Of a stretch of DNA of 35,934 nucleotides, positions 7,460 to 19,732 are shown one piece after another. The DNA lies in assembly GCA_016789725.1 (NCBI GenBank), contig JAEUQN010000063.1, positions 1 to 35,934 on the forward strand. Reading direction: 5' to 3'. The notes below the pieces were generated by a model. The model was given only the letters and a program-made list of their open reading frames with translations, was not told the origin of the DNA and did not search any database. Within the stretch, counting starts at the first letter, position 1, and each line of letters begins with the position of its first letter. This DNA comes from Blastocatellia bacterium. GTDB taxonomy: Bacteria; Acidobacteriota; Blastocatellia; RBC074. The position numbers and the translations under genes were made by a program.

Positions 7460-10174
7460 TTAGGCTTTGGCAATCAACTGCCGCAACACATACGGCAGGA
7501 TGCCGCCGTGCAGGTAATACTCAACTTCAATCGGCGTATCAATGCGCAGCGTGACCGGGACTTCTTGTTTGAATCCATTGGCACGAGTGATGACCAGCGT
7601 GACATCCATCATCGGCTTGATGCCTTCGGCGACGCCTACTAAATCAAAGCTTTCTGTGCCGTCCAGACCGAGCGTTTGCGCGTTCGTGCCTTCTTTGAAT
7701 TGGCACGGCAGTACGCCCATGCCGACTAAGTTGGAACGGTGAATGCGCTCGAAGCTTTGGGCGATGACTGCATTTACGCCCAATAAAGACGTGCCTTTCG
7801 CGGCCCAATCGCGCGAACTGCCGGTGCCATATTCTTGTCCGGCTAAGATCACTAATGGCGTTTTTTCTGACTGATATTTCATCGCGGCATCATAGATGCT
7901 CGTTTGTTCGCCGCTCGGTTGCAGCTTCGTCACACCACCTTCGACGCCGGGAACCATCAGGTTTTTGATGCGGACATTGGCGAATGTACCGCGCGTCATA
8001 ATGCGATCATTGCCACGCCGTGAACCGTACGAATTGAAATCCGCCGGAGCCACGCCGTTGGCCTGTAAATACACACCAGCGGGCGAAGTCGCTTTGATGG
8101 AACCAGCGGGCGAAATGTGATCGGTCGTGACCGAATCGCCGAAAATTGCGAGCGCGCGTGCGCCTTCAATATTTTTCGCCGTGCCTGCGCTCATGCCGAA
8201 ATTTTCAAAGAATGGCGGTTGCTGAATGTACGTCGAATTTTCATCCCATTTGTACACATCGCCCGTCGTACTCGGAATCTCATTCCACAACGGATTTTCC
8301 GAGGTGAAATCGCTGTACAAGCGGCGATAGGTTTCAGCATCCGTCGCCGCACCCATCACGGCTTTGACTTCGTCTGTGGTTGGCCAAATATCTTTCAGAA
8401 AAACATCTGCGCCATCAGCTCCTTTGCCGATAGGTTCCTGACTCATATCAATGTTGACGCGGCCTGCGAGCGCGAACGCAACGACCAGTGGCGGCGACAT
8501 CAGGAAATTGGCTTTGATGGATTGATGCACGCGAGCTTCAAAATTGCGGTTGCCCGACAGCACCGATGCCGCAACGATATCGTTTTCGACAATCGCGCCT
8601 TCAATGCCGGAATCAAGCGGGCCGGAGTTGCCGATACAAGTCGTACAACCATAACCAACTGTATTGAAGCCGATTTGGTCGAGATAATTTTGCAGTCCGG
8701 TTTTGTTCAGATATTCCGTGACTACGCGTGAACCTGGGCCGAGCGAAGTTTTTACAGACGGCTTTGGTTTCAAGCCTTTTTCGACAGCTTTTTTCGCAAC
8801 CAAGCCAGCCGCAAGCATGACGCCGGGGTTGGAAGTGTTAGTGCAGGAAGTGATCGCCGCAATTAAAACTTCGCCGTGTCCAATTTCTACGGCTTGCGCG
8901 GTCGCGGCATTGTCGCTGACGGTTGCGGCAACTTTTTTGCTCAATTCTTCAGCGGGTTTGTTGTATCCGCTTTCGCTGACAGGTTTGCTGAACAAATCTG
9001 TGAACGTAGATTTCATGCTGTTGAGCACAATACGATCTTGCGGGCGTTTTGGACCGGCAACGCTCGGCACAACATCAGCTAAATTTAATTCCAGCGTTTG
9101 GCTGTATTCGATGTCGCCCGCGTTCGGCATTCCAAATAAGCCCTGCGCTTGGAAATAATTTCTAAATGAATTCACTTGTTCATCGGTGCGGCCTGTGGCT
9201 TTCAGATAGTTGCAGGTTTCTTCGTCAATCGGGAAGAAGCCCATCGTTGCGCCGTATTCAGGAGCCATGTTCGCAATCGTAGCGCGATCCACGAGCGACA
9301 ATGACGCCGCGCCTTCGCCAAAATATTCGACGAATTTGCCGACCACTTTCGCTTTGCGCAACATCTCAGTGCAGGTAAGAACGAGATCGGTTGCCGTCAC
9401 GCCTTCTTTCAATTCGCCGTGCAAGTGGAAACCGACTACGTCAGGCGTTAAGAAATACACGGGCTGACCGAGCATTCCGGCTTCTGCTTCAATGCCGCCG
9501 ACGCCCCAGCCCACAATGCCAAGACCGTTGATCATCGTCGTGTGCGAATCGGTTCCGACCAGCGTGTCAGGATAATAAACGCCGTCTTTTTCGAGCACGC
9601 CTTTCGCTAAATATTCGAGGTTGACCTGATGCACGATGCCGATGCCGGGCGGCACGACTTTGAATGTGTCGAACGCCTGCATCCCCCATTTCAAAAATTC
9701 ATAGCGTTGGCGGTTGCGCTGAAATTCGATTTCCATATTTTTCTTCAGCGCGTCTGAAGTGCCGAAATAATCCACTTGCACGGAATGATCTACGACCAAA
9801 TCAACCGGCACGAGTGGTTCGACGACTTTCGGATTCTTGCCAAGTCCGGCAACGGTCGAACGCATCGCCGCCAAATCCACGAGGAGCGGCACGCCTGTGA
9901 AATCCTGCAACACGACGCGGGCAACCACGAACGGAATTTCAGCGGTGCGCGTTTCGTTGGCTTTCCAATTCGCCAGCACGCGCACATCGCCTTCGCTAAT
10001 TTTCAATCCGTCATAATTGCGCAGCACTGATTCCAGTACGATGCGAATGCTGACGGGTAATTTTGAAATCGCGGCAATGCCTTCTTTTTCGAGTTGTGGG
10101 AGTGAGTAAAAATTGGCGGCTTGGCCTGTGCCAGTGGTGAATGATTGAAGTGAATTGAATAGATTGTGCGACAT
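7460..10174 (-). CDS. acnA: Aconitate hydratase AcnA
   Basis: The protein has 904 residues, close to the usual length of AcnA/IRP1-type aconitases. It interconverts citrate and isocitrate in the TCA cycle, in the cytoplasm, with a [4Fe-4S] cluster. The cluster cysteines are visible in [11 protein letters not shown] and in [13 protein letters not shown] (two). Active-site segments [14 protein letters not shown] and the swivel-domain [10 protein letters not shown] are intact. I start at the ATG at 10174 ([12 protein letters not shown], with GAGGGA just upstream). The frame runs on to 10360, but those 62 codons only translate the intergenic hairpin (TEQTERTEG), and the family does not have them. 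It lies after the ribonucleotide reductase gene, 186 bases apart, in the same direction. Whether they are co-transcribed is uncertain because of the hairpin between them. Confidence 0.97.
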   Translation of the reverse strand: MSHNLFNSLQSFTTGTGQAANFYSLPQLEKEGIAAISKLPVSIRIVLESVLRNYDGLKISEGDVRVLANWKANETRTAEIPFVVARVVLQDFTGVPLLVDLAAMRSTVAGLGKNPKVVEPLVPVDLVVDHSVQVDYFGTSDALKKNMEIEFQRNRQRYEFLKWGMQAFDTFKVVPPGIGIVHQVNLEYLAKGVLEKDGVYYPDTLVGTDSHTTMINGLGIVGWGVGGIEAEAGMLGQPVYFLTPDVVGFHLHGELKEGVTATDLVLTCTEMLRKAKVVGKFVEYFGEGAASLSLVDRATIANMAPEYGATMGFFPIDEETCNYLKATGRTDEQVNSFRNYFQAQGLFGMPNAGDIEYSQTLELNLADVVPSVAGPKRPQDRIVLNSMKSTFTDLFSKPVSESGYNKPAEELSKKVAATVSDNAATAQAVEIGHGEVLIAAITSCTNTSNPGVMLAAGLVAKKAVEKGLKPKPSVKTSLGPGSRVVTEYLNKTGLQNYLDQIGFNTVGYGCTTCIGNSGPLDSGIEGAIVENDIVAASVLSGNRNFEARVHQSIKANFLMSPPLVVAFALAGRVNIDMSQEPIGKGADGADVFLKDIWPTTDEVKAVMGAATDAETYRRLYSDFTSENPLWNEIPSTTGDVYKWDENSTYIQQPPFFENFGMSAGTAKNIEGARALAIFGDSVTTDHISPAGSIKATSPAGVYLQANGVAPADFNSYGSRRGNDRIMTRGTFANVRIKNLMVPGVEGGVTKLQPSGEQTSIYDAAMKYQSEKTPLVILAGQEYGTGSSRDWAAKGTSLLGVNAVIAQSFERIHRSNLVGMGVLPCQFKEGTNAQTLGLDGTESFDLVGVAEGIKPMMDVTLVITRANGFKQEVPVTLRIDTPIEVEYYLHGGILPYVLRQLIAKA

Positions 10175-10267
10175 AGTCCCTCGTGATGAAATTTGTGGTT
10201 TACGTCTAAAACAGCGAGTGTAAAGGCTGGTTTGAGAAATCGTCAAGCAGGGCCGCCGCGTGTGGGC

Positions 10268-10355
10268 GACGGAACAGACAGAAATAACGAAACAAAGAGA
10301 ACCCACTAAGGTCGCACTCCCTTTTATTCCCTCTGTTCTTTCTGTCTGTTCCGTC
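10268..10355. repeat. Intergenic hairpin with 9-base microrepeat arms (site A)
   Basis: A 17-bp perfect inverted repeat (10268-10284 with 10339-10355) extends imperfectly inward. The arms read as 9-base units. The left arm is ACGGAACAG, ACAGAAATA, ACGAAACAA. The right arm on the opposite strand is ACGGAACAG, ACAGAAAGA, ACAGAGGGA. It begins 6 bases after the nrdJ stop and lies upstream of the acnA start. The same unit family recurs at 28663-28757. No U-run follows on the minus strand, so it is not a simple terminator. Confidence 0.8.
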
Positions 10356-10360
10356 CTCAA

Positions 10361-12679
<2,319 letters not shown>

Positions 12680-12779
12680 AAATCCGGTGACCTCGTGTTA
12701 TGAAGAGTGATTGGGGAAAACTCCGCGTAAAAATCCCTTTGCTGCAAGATTTGTGCCGTTTTGAGGCAAGGCACGAGGT

Positions 12780-13598
12780 TTGCCAGACAAAATATTTATG
12801 TCATTCGCAAAGGATCACAATTTACCCCCCTCAACTGTCTACGGTCCAGTGCATTCGTGGCGGGTGGGAACATCGCTTGGCATTGATTTGTTGTATGTGA
12901 ATTCGATTTGTTCGTTTCGCTGTATTTATTGCCAATTGGGCAAAATCAACGAACACACGCGCGAGCGAAAAGTGTATGTGCCGACAGAACAAGTAATGGC
13001 CGATCTTCAAGCCAGCGAATGGCAGTCGGTAGATGTCATCACGTTTTCGGGGAATGGCGAACCCACGTTGGCTGCGAACCTGGGCGAAGTGATGCACGCC
13101 ATTCGGGCGTTCACGCACAAGCCGATGGTTGTCTTGACGAATTCGACGCTGCTCCATGATTCAACGGTGCGCGCCGATTTGGCAGCGGCGGACAAAATCT
13201 TTTGTAAGCTGGACGCTGCCGAGGATCGCACGCTTAAGCTGATTGATCGCCCGGTCGCGGGCCTCACCGTGTACGGTATTGTCGAAGGCATCAAAGCCTT
13301 GCGCCGGGAATATCGCGGACATCTGGCGATTCAAACGATGCTTTTGCCAATCAATAAAAACGAAGTGGAGTCATTGGCGGCATTGCTCAATGAAATTCAG
13401 CCGGATGAAGTGCAATTAAATCTGCCGTCGCGCCCGGTCCCGCGTGACTGGATGATTGAATCGCGTGGTAATCACGAGCGCAGCGCAGAAAATGCCACGC
13501 GATTGAAGCTACTCAGTCGAGAAGACGTGGACGAAATCGAAGGAACCTTGCGCCGTTTGACGGGGCTGCCATTAACGTCCGCCTATCGGCGCAATTGA
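12780..13598 (+). CDS. Radical SAM protein, COG0731-like
   Basis: The protein has 272 residues. The [4Fe-4S]/SAM motif is CSFRCIYCQ (CxxxCxxC) at about 44-52, preceded by the family's YGPV...VGTSLGIDLLYVN opening. ITFSGNGEPTLAANLGEV is the GGE-like SAM-binding segment. The layout is that of small Fe-S oxidoreductases of COG0731 (distant relatives of the TYW1 core); the substrate is not known. The frame opens with TTG at 12780, and an in-frame ATG lies at 12798. Neither has an ideal SD, although AAGGCACGAGG precedes the TTG. It is divergent from nrdJ and ends directly against the stop of the L,D-transpeptidase gene. The nrdJ enzyme does not need a radical SAM activase, so no functional link is implied. 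Confidence 0.85.
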   Translation: MPDKIFMSFAKDHNLPPSTVYGPVHSWRVGTSLGIDLLYVNSICSFRCIYCQLGKINEHTRERKVYVPTEQVMADLQASEWQSVDVITFSGNGEPTLAANLGEVMHAIRAFTHKPMVVLTNSTLLHDSTVRADLAAADKIFCKLDAAEDRTLKLIDRPVAGLTVYGIVEGIKALRREYRGHLAIQTMLLPINKNEVESLAALLNEIQPDEVQLNLPSRPVPRDWMIESRGNHERSAENATRLKLLSREDVDEIEGTLRRLTGLPLTSAYRRN

Positions 13599-14333
13599 TT
13601 ATTGGGTCGCAGGCTTAGGGCGCGGCGGCACGGGCGATTCGCCGTAAATGAGGATTTCTGTGCCGACTTTGGCGAGGTCGCTGAAGGCCTGGGCTGCAAA
13701 CATCGGAATGCGGATGCAGCCGTGACTGGCGGGGGTGGTTGGCACTGCCGGATTGCCATGAATGGCAATGCCGTCATAAATGTAATTCGGGTAATACAAC
13801 AGGCCCAACGGACTCTTGCGCCAGCCTTTGATTTGATGTGTGACTTTGAAGCGACCGGTTGGCGTGATGGCTTGGCGCGTTCTGCCGCCTTCTGTAAACC
13901 ATTCGCCGGAGCCGGACGAAATTGGCAGGATGCCCTCAATCAAACCGCTGTCGTTGACCACAAATAAGACCTGCCGCGTCAAATCCACCTCAATGTGGGC
14001 CGCCTTGGATTCGAGTGGTTGCGGTGGTTGTGCTTTGCGAATGGCCGCCAGTTCTTTGAGCGTCAACGAACCGGTTTTAGCGCGCCCTTCGATTTTCTGA
14101 AACGCAATCAATGCATGTCGCAACGAAGCGTCCCGGCCTTGGACTTGGACATCTAACCAATAGCCAAGCGCACTCAATACTTGCTTGGCTTCAGCAATGT
14201 CTGTTTCGGTGATTTGTGGTTTTGCCGGGGACGGTTTCGGTTTAGCGGGTGTTTGCGCGAAGATCAAATTGCTGCCGAAAATAATCGCTAACAAGGTTGA
14301 GGTGAAGATAGACCCACGACGATTTTTATTCAT
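13599..14333 (-). CDS. L,D-transpeptidase (YkuD) with N-terminal peptidoglycan-binding-like domain
   Basis: The protein has 244 residues from the ATG at 14333, chosen because MNKNRRGSIFTSTLLAIIFGS is a clear signal peptide. The frame is open for 23 more codons, which do not look coding. After a Pro/Lys-rich linker, residues about 42-95 resemble a PG_binding_1 helix bundle (AKQVLSALGYWLDVQVQGRD, ALIAFQKIEG). The YkuD domain follows at about 110-235 with the catalytic signature IHGNP...SHGCIRIP (His and nucleophilic Cys). It is expected to act in the periplasm, making 3-3 crosslinks in peptidoglycan or attaching proteins to it. It lies downstream of the stress protein gene in the same direction, and its stop abuts that of the convergent radical SAM gene. 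Confidence 0.92.
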   Translation of the reverse strand: MNKNRRGSIFTSTLLAIIFGSNLIFAQTPAKPKPSPAKPQITETDIAEAKQVLSALGYWLDVQVQGRDASLRHALIAFQKIEGRAKTGSLTLKELAAIRKAQPPQPLESKAAHIEVDLTRQVLFVVNDSGLIEGILPISSGSGEWFTEGGRTRQAITPTGRFKVTHQIKGWRKSPLGLLYYPNYIYDGIAIHGNPAVPTTPASHGCIRIPMFAAQAFSDLAKVGTEILIYGESPVPPRPKPATQ

Positions 14334-14435
14334 GCCTGATGGAAATACGTTAAAGGCCAGCGCGAAAATTTGCGGATCGCAAAATGAATTGCGCAAATTC
14401 ACGCAAGGACTGTGTGAAAAAAATTCGGCGCACGT

Positions 14436-15350
14436 TTAAGGTGTATGCCCATTGATCACGCCGATGGGGTCAATGGCCGTTGGCCTCAATGGGCGTGCAA
14501 TTAACACCGGGCAAGGGGACTGTCGCAGCACGCGATCCGCATTAGAACCAAAGAGTGCGCGCATCGTGAAACCTGCGCCGTGAACGCCCAGGCAAATCAA
14601 ATCAATATTGTGTTCTTCTGCATAGGTCAGGATTTCACGATAGGGCTGCCCGGCTCGGACCGATTGAAATACTTTGCACCAGAGATGCGTTTCGTTCGGC
14701 ACAGTCAGGTTTAATTGCCGAGCCGCCCGTTGGAAATCGGACTCGACTCCGGCTGGCATCGTTGCTAATGCGGGTGAAAGCGCCACAGGCAAGGCGTGCA
14801 ATAAATGCAATTCGGCCTGATGTTCCTGCGCCAGCGAAAGCCCGTACTGAAGCGCCAATTCGGAATCATTTGAGAAATCTGTGGCGACCAGCACCCGCTT
14901 GATCTTGACTTCATCAGAACTCAATCCTGTCCACTCTACTTCGTCAGGATGTGTGACCAGTACTGGGCACGGCGCAGTGCGGCAAACGGCTTCGGCTGTT
15001 GAGCCGAGTAAGGCCGCTGCCAAAGGACGTCGGCGCGACCGCATCACAATCAAATCTACGCGTTGTGTGGCGGCTGTTTTCGGAATACCAGTCGCCGGGT
15101 CTTCCTCGACGATGATTCCTTCACACCGCGGTATCGCGTCGTCCTGATTGGTGTAAAGACTAATTGCAGCTTCAAATTTTTCCCGATACCGTTCGCGGTC
15201 AGCCTCATCTACAAAGAACGTGGGTGCCACACAATGACAAAGCAGCAATTGAGCATCATAGGTACGTGCCAACGTGACAGCATATCGCAGCCCGGCATCG
15301 GATTGTGGGGAGAGATCGGTTGGATAAAGAATCCGTTTGATTTGAATCAT
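14436..15350 (-). CDS. Tandem-domain universal stress protein
   Basis: The protein has 304 residues with two UspA domains: about 1-142 (opening IKRILYPTDLS, closing APCPVLVTHP) and about 150-290 (opening IKRVLVATDFS, closing SPCPVLIARP). The second domain keeps the nucleotide loop G.HGAG followed by FGSNADRVL, as in ATP-binding members. In the first, both loop glycines are arginines (MRSRRRPL...LLGSTAEAV), so it probably does not bind ATP in the usual way. The protein is cytoplasmic and probably a stress or energy-state responder. It lies 162 bases downstream of a P-type ATPase gene in the same direction, and the L,D-transpeptidase gene follows. Confidence 0.92.
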   Translation of the reverse strand: MIQIKRILYPTDLSPQSDAGLRYAVTLARTYDAQLLLCHCVAPTFFVDEADRERYREKFEAAISLYTNQDDAIPRCEGIIVEEDPATGIPKTAATQRVDLIVMRSRRRPLAAALLGSTAEAVCRTAPCPVLVTHPDEVEWTGLSSDEVKIKRVLVATDFSNDSELALQYGLSLAQEHQAELHLLHALPVALSPALATMPAGVESDFQRAARQLNLTVPNETHLWCKVFQSVRAGQPYREILTYAEEHNIDLICLGVHGAGFTMRALFGSNADRVLRQSPCPVLIARPLRPTAIDPIGVINGHTP

Positions 15351-15512
15351 AAATGCTTACGGCATCAGAGCGGTGCCGGCCTCCGTTCGCTCGTTGTTGC
15401 AACGCGTGTGCCTTGACGAAAGCAAGCTGGATAAGACTCTGTGGCGAGCTGGATTGTGGAAAATTGCCTGAAGAGAAGGGGAAAAGTTCGCACAAGCTTT
15501 AATTCCGACGCC

Positions 15513-18167
15513 TCAGCCTTCGGTTCGCCGGTGTCTGATCGCCAGTTTGGTGAACTCAACAATCAGGATCGGCAAAATGACAGTGCCGCCAATAACCCAC
15601 CAGTCATTTGCATTGAGGTGAACCGTATCTAGCACTCGCGCGAGGAACGGATGGTACAGCGCCAGCATTTGCAACGACACCACAATAATGACCGCCCCCC
15701 ACACAAACAGATTGCGAAACAGTCCCACAAAGGCGGAGCGAACGCGCGAGCGGCAATTGAACGTATGCCCGATTTGCACGCCTACCAGGGCAAAGAGTGC
15801 GATGGTTCGTGCGTGTGCGCCCGCGCCATATTGCTGCAACGCCCAACCGTATGCGGTCAGGATGATGGCTGCTAACACGATTGCTTGCCACGAGATTAAC
15901 CACAAAAACGGGCGCGACAGTAACGATTCTTTGGGTGAACGTGGTGGGCGCTGCATAATGCCCGGTGCTGTCGGTTCCAGCGCCAACGCCAGCGCCGGAA
16001 AGACGTCCATCAGCAAATTCATCCACAGAATTTGCAGCGGCAGTAAGGGCAAAGGCCATCCGATCAGAATGGCGACAAAAATTGCCAGGACGGAAGCTAA
16101 GTTTTTGGAAAACATCAGATGCACAAAGCGAATGATGTTGGCATAAATTGTGCGACCGCCCTCGACTGCGCGCAAAATCGTCGCAAAGTTATCATCGGCC
16201 AGAACCAGGTCCGCAGCTTCTTTGGCAACCTCTGTCCCGCGTACACCCATTGCGACGCCGATGTCCGCGCGTTTTAGAGCGGGCGCATCGTTGACACCAT
16301 CGCCTGTGACCGCGACGATCTCGCCCGCCTGTTGCAAGGCTTCGACGATCCGCAATTTATCTTCGGGCGAGACGCGCGCAAATACATCGGTGCGTTCGGC
16401 TAATTCGGCAATGACTTTGTGCGAAGCGTCTTCCAGGTCGCGTGCGTGATGTGCGTGAGGCGGCGCGTCACCTCGCAATCGCAGTTCGTGTGCAATGGCG
16501 TGGGCCGTATGAATTTGATCGCCCGTCAGCATCACCACGCGAATGCCTGCTTCCTGCGCCTGTCGGATGGCTTCGCCGACGCCCGCGCGTGGTGGGTCAA
16601 TCATCCCGACAAACCCCAGAAATGTGTAGCCAGATTCGATGTCGCCATCGGTGATTTGCTTTTCTGCCAGGGCCAGCACGCGTAACGCCCGTTCTGCCAT
16701 TTCCCGGTTGGCCCGCAACAATTGCTCGCGCGCTTCGTCTTCTATCCCGATACAGGCTTTCAGCACGACGTTGGGCGCCCCTTTGAGCAGCGCCAGCGTG
16801 GTGCCTTCCGGCGTGTGATGCACGGTAATCATTTGCTTCGTCGTGGCGTCAAACGGGCGTTCGTCCACCTTGAGGAATTTGCTTCTTTCGCTTGCCACAT
16901 CAACGCCGAGTGCATCGGCAACGATCAACAAGGCGGTTTCTGTCGGATCACCAACAGATCGCGCTTCGCCTTCAGCCACTGCATTGAAGGCCGCTTCGTT
17001 GCACAGTACGCCAACGCGCACCGCGCGCGCCAGCAAATCGTCATCCGCCAGCGAGATCGGTTGCGCGTGGAGTTCAATCTTGCGACCATCGGCGAGATAA
17101 AATTCGCGCACGGTCATGCGGTTTTCGGTGAGCGTGCCGGTTTTATCGGAACAAATGATCGTCGTGCTGCCCAGAGTTTCGACCGAAGCCAATTGCCGCA
17201 CCAGCGCGCGTTGCCGCGCCATTCGCAGCACGCCCAGCGCCAGAATCAGCGTCGTGACAGCAGGCAAGGCTTCGGGGATCGCCGCTACCGCAAGGCTAAT
17301 GCCGACTTCAATCATCATCCACAGATCATCACCGCGTAGCCATCCTGCCAGCGTCACAATCGCGCCAATCACAATCACCAGATACACCAGGCGACGCCCC
17401 AATTCATCCAGCTTGCGTTTCAGCGGCGTGGATTCTTCCGGCGCTTCCGCGACCAGTCGTCCAATGCGCCCTAACTCCGTGTTACTTCCGGTTGTTGTCA
17501 CGACGGCAATGGCGTGGCCCGCTGCTACCGCCGTGCCGAGATACAACATCGAGGTTCGCTCCGCCAACAGGGCATTGGGGGCAACTGGCAAAGGCGATTT
17601 AGTGACAGTAGTGCTTTCGCCTGTCAGCGCCGATTCCTCAACGCGCAGGCTGGCTACTTCCAGCAATCGCGCGTCTGCCGGAATGCGGTCGCCGGCATTC
17701 AGAATCACGATGTCTCCGGGGACCAGGTCTTCTGCCGAAATGGTTAATTCGTGGCCCTCACGACGCACGCGCGCGGTGGTGACGGCCTGTCGTCGCAGCG
17801 CGTCCAAGGCTCGTCCGGCTTGCCATTCGGTCGCAAACCCGACGGTCGCGTTGATGAGCAACACCATCAAAATGGCGGCGGCGTCCAGTAAGTCGCCAGT
17901 AATGACGGCAACGATGGCGGCGGCGGCCAACAACGCGACGACTAAACTCGCAAACTGATCCAACAGGAGTCGCCACGTGGCGCGCGGACGTGTTGCGAGA
18001 ATTGTGTTTGCGCCGTATTGCTCGCGTCGCGCTTCGATTTCGGTCGTGGTTAAGCCAAGCTCCGGTGTGACGCCTGTGACGCGCAAAACTTCTTCGGCTG
18101 CGATGGCGTGCGGTGCTTGGAGCGGAGCCGCAAATTGAGTTGTCTGAGTGTGATCTCCCGCAATCAT
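15513..18167 (-). CDS. P2-type cation-transporting ATPase (Ca2+/Mn2+-like)
   Basis: The protein has 884 residues from the ATG at 18167, preferred because GGAGG lies 4 bases upstream; a GTG nine codons earlier is the alternative. It has an N-terminal cation-ATPase domain and an actuator domain with LTGES. The phosphorylation motif CSDKTGTLTENRM is intact, as are the nucleotide-domain KGAPNVVL, TGD and VTGDGVNDAPALK. A C-terminal block of membrane helices follows. M4 carries PEALPAVTT and M6 carries MNLLMDVFPALAL, which fits P2A pumps (SERCA/PMR1-like), with Ala in place of the usual Gly in PEG. It should export Ca2+ or a similar divalent cation across the inner membrane. The following stress-protein gene is co-oriented. 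Confidence 0.93.
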   Translation of the reverse strand: MIAGDHTQTTQFAAPLQAPHAIAAEEVLRVTGVTPELGLTTTEIEARREQYGANTILATRPRATWRLLLDQFASLVVALLAAAAIVAVITGDLLDAAAILMVLLINATVGFATEWQAGRALDALRRQAVTTARVRREGHELTISAEDLVPGDIVILNAGDRIPADARLLEVASLRVEESALTGESTTVTKSPLPVAPNALLAERTSMLYLGTAVAAGHAIAVVTTTGSNTELGRIGRLVAEAPEESTPLKRKLDELGRRLVYLVIVIGAIVTLAGWLRGDDLWMMIEVGISLAVAAIPEALPAVTTLILALGVLRMARQRALVRQLASVETLGSTTIICSDKTGTLTENRMTVREFYLADGRKIELHAQPISLADDDLLARAVRVGVLCNEAAFNAVAEGEARSVGDPTETALLIVADALGVDVASERSKFLKVDERPFDATTKQMITVHHTPEGTTLALLKGAPNVVLKACIGIEDEAREQLLRANREMAERALRVLALAEKQITDGDIESGYTFLGFVGMIDPPRAGVGEAIRQAQEAGIRVVMLTGDQIHTAHAIAHELRLRGDAPPHAHHARDLEDASHKVIAELAERTDVFARVSPEDKLRIVEALQQAGEIVAVTGDGVNDAPALKRADIGVAMGVRGTEVAKEAADLVLADDNFATILRAVEGGRTIYANIIRFVHLMFSKNLASVLAIFVAILIGWPLPLLPLQILWMNLLMDVFPALALALEPTAPGIMQRPPRSPKESLLSRPFLWLISWQAIVLAAIILTAYGWALQQYGAGAHARTIALFALVGVQIGHTFNCRSRVRSAFVGLFRNLFVWGAVIIVVSLQMLALYHPFLARVLDTVHLNANDWWVIGGTVILPILIVEFTKLAIRHRRTEG

Positions 18168-18322
18168 CAGGCCTCCAAGTGGGGAAAATCCCACAGAATC
18201 GAACTTAAAGCAATCCCTACGCCAGGCGGCGTTGTCCGCTGCTTTTCTGAAACAGGGTTTGAAAAAAAGTTTCTTTCACTATAGGGTTTGTTTCCGCAAC
18301 GGTAACAGGCTTTGGCTTTTCT

Positions 18323-19726
18323 ATGAAACGTTACTTCGGGATTATTGCGACGGTCGTGTTGGTCTTCGTGGTGCTGATTGCGCTCAATGCGGCTGGCACC
18401 ATCACGTTGGATCGCCCGCCGGAAGATGAGTATGTGCCCGTTCGATCCAGCTATAATGCCGGGCCGACGGGGACGCGGGCGCTGTATCAATTGCTGGAAG
18501 AATCCGGGTATGACGTGGCCCGCTGGCGCGAAAATTACAAAGACCTGAATTTCGCCAATAGCAGTGCCAAAGGTGCATCATTAGTGGTCGTAGGGCCATT
18601 CCCACGCGGCACCGAACTTGACGACGACGAAGCACAGGCCTTGCGGAAATGGGTTGCCGCCGGAGGCAATTTGCTCATCGTCAGCCGCACCCCTCGCGCG
18701 CAATTTCGGGATCATTACATTCATGTCCAAACGCCTCCGCCCCCGGCTGTGTCCGGCAAGGGCGAAGGCCATGACGCCATCAATCCGCCGGTCGAGGAAA
18801 AAAGTGATTTGCTGATTTCGCAGCCGACAGAATTAACCCGCAATGTGCGCGGATTGATGATTTCCAAATGGGCTTCACGCTTATCCTTTCACGCGCCCGC
18901 CGCTGAGCCGAGATCAGGTAAAGAGGCTGACGACACGGATGATTCGACGGCTGAACCGCCGCCGCCAAAGCCTGCTCCTTCCTCGGCAGCCGATCCCGAT
19001 GCCACGCCGCAGGGCGTCCCCGGAGTCGTTGCGTTGCCGGACGAACTGCTTGCTCCTGTGGTGCATCTGGGCGACAGCGAAGGTGCCGTATTGGCTGATT
19101 TCAACTATGGCGAAGGGCGTGTGATATTTCTTTCTGACCCGTTCGTGATCGCCAACAACGGCATCGCACGCGGCACAAATGTGAATCTGGCGTTGAACTT
19201 GATGGAGGCGCTTGGGGGGGCGCAGCAGAAGATTTACTTTGACGAATATCATCATGGCTATCGCAGCCAGGGCAATGCGCTGATGAATTATTTTCGTGGT
19301 ACGCCCGTTCCCTGGTTGTTTGCGCAATTACTTTTTGTGGCGGTGTTGATTGCGTACAGTTACGGCAAACGGTTTGCGCGCCCGCTGCCGATGCCACAGG
19401 CAGATCGGCACTCGCCGTTGGAATTCGTTGGCTCTATGGCCAGCCTGCAACAGGCCGCGCAAGCCCGTGATCTGGCGCTCGAAAACATTTATCCACGCTT
19501 CAGACATCGGTTGTGCCGCACGTTGGGATTGCCCGTGACGGCTGCGCCACAAACCATCATTGCCCGCTTGAAACGCCGCGTGCAAACCCGCGAATCTGAA
19601 GTCGAACTGCTACGAGTGTTCAGCGAAAGCGAGCGCGCGTTGCAGGGCGAACGGCTGGACGATCAACGCTTGACTGAACTGGTAGCGGCAATGCGGCGGA
19701 TTGCCGCGCAACTGAAACTTTCTTGA
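18323..19726 (+). CDS. DUF4350 domain membrane protein
   Basis: The protein has 467 residues. A membrane helix lies at about 6-24. An extracytoplasmic DUF4350 region follows with SSYNAGPTGTRALYQLLEESGYDVARW, then VVVGPFP and GGNLLIVSRTP. A second helix lies near 330-350 (WLFAQLLFVAVLIAYSYG), and a C-terminal cytoplasmic helical part contains ENIYPRFRHRLCRTLGLP. A low-complexity acidic then proline-rich linker (about 198-232) interrupts the domain. Family members usually sit with MoxR, DUF58 and DUF4129 genes; none is next to this one, which is unusual. The function is unknown. It is followed after 6 bases by the DUF2752 gene, so the two are probably one transcript. Confidence 0.85.
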   Translation: MKRYFGIIATVVLVFVVLIALNAAGTITLDRPPEDEYVPVRSSYNAGPTGTRALYQLLEESGYDVARWRENYKDLNFANSSAKGASLVVVGPFPRGTELDDDEAQALRKWVAAGGNLLIVSRTPRAQFRDHYIHVQTPPPPAVSGKGEGHDAINPPVEEKSDLLISQPTELTRNVRGLMISKWASRLSFHAPAAEPRSGKEADDTDDSTAEPPPPKPAPSSAADPDATPQGVPGVVALPDELLAPVVHLGDSEGAVLADFNYGEGRVIFLSDPFVIANNGIARGTNVNLALNLMEALGGAQQKIYFDEYHHGYRSQGNALMNYFRGTPVPWLFAQLLFVAVLIAYSYGKRFARPLPMPQADRHSPLEFVGSMASLQQAAQARDLALENIYPRFRHRLCRTLGLPVTAAPQTIIARLKRRVQTRESEVELLRVFSESERALQGERLDDQRLTELVAAMRRIAAQLKLS

Positions 19727-19732
19727 AATCGC

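Noticed and set aside
10175..10360. N-terminal extension of acnA to the TTG at 10360
   Set aside because: The extra 62 codons translate the intergenic hairpin and have no counterpart in AcnA; the ATG at 10174 gives the family start.
12680..12779. Cobalamin riboswitch upstream of the B12-dependent reductase gene
   Set aside because: Only about 100 bases separate the divergent starts, and I see no B12-box-like conserved core; too short for the usual element.
17116..17958. 280-codon plus-strand frame opposite the P-type ATPase gene
   Set aside because: Ser/Thr/Arg-rich shadow of a GC-biased coding region; no SD and no recognisable domain.
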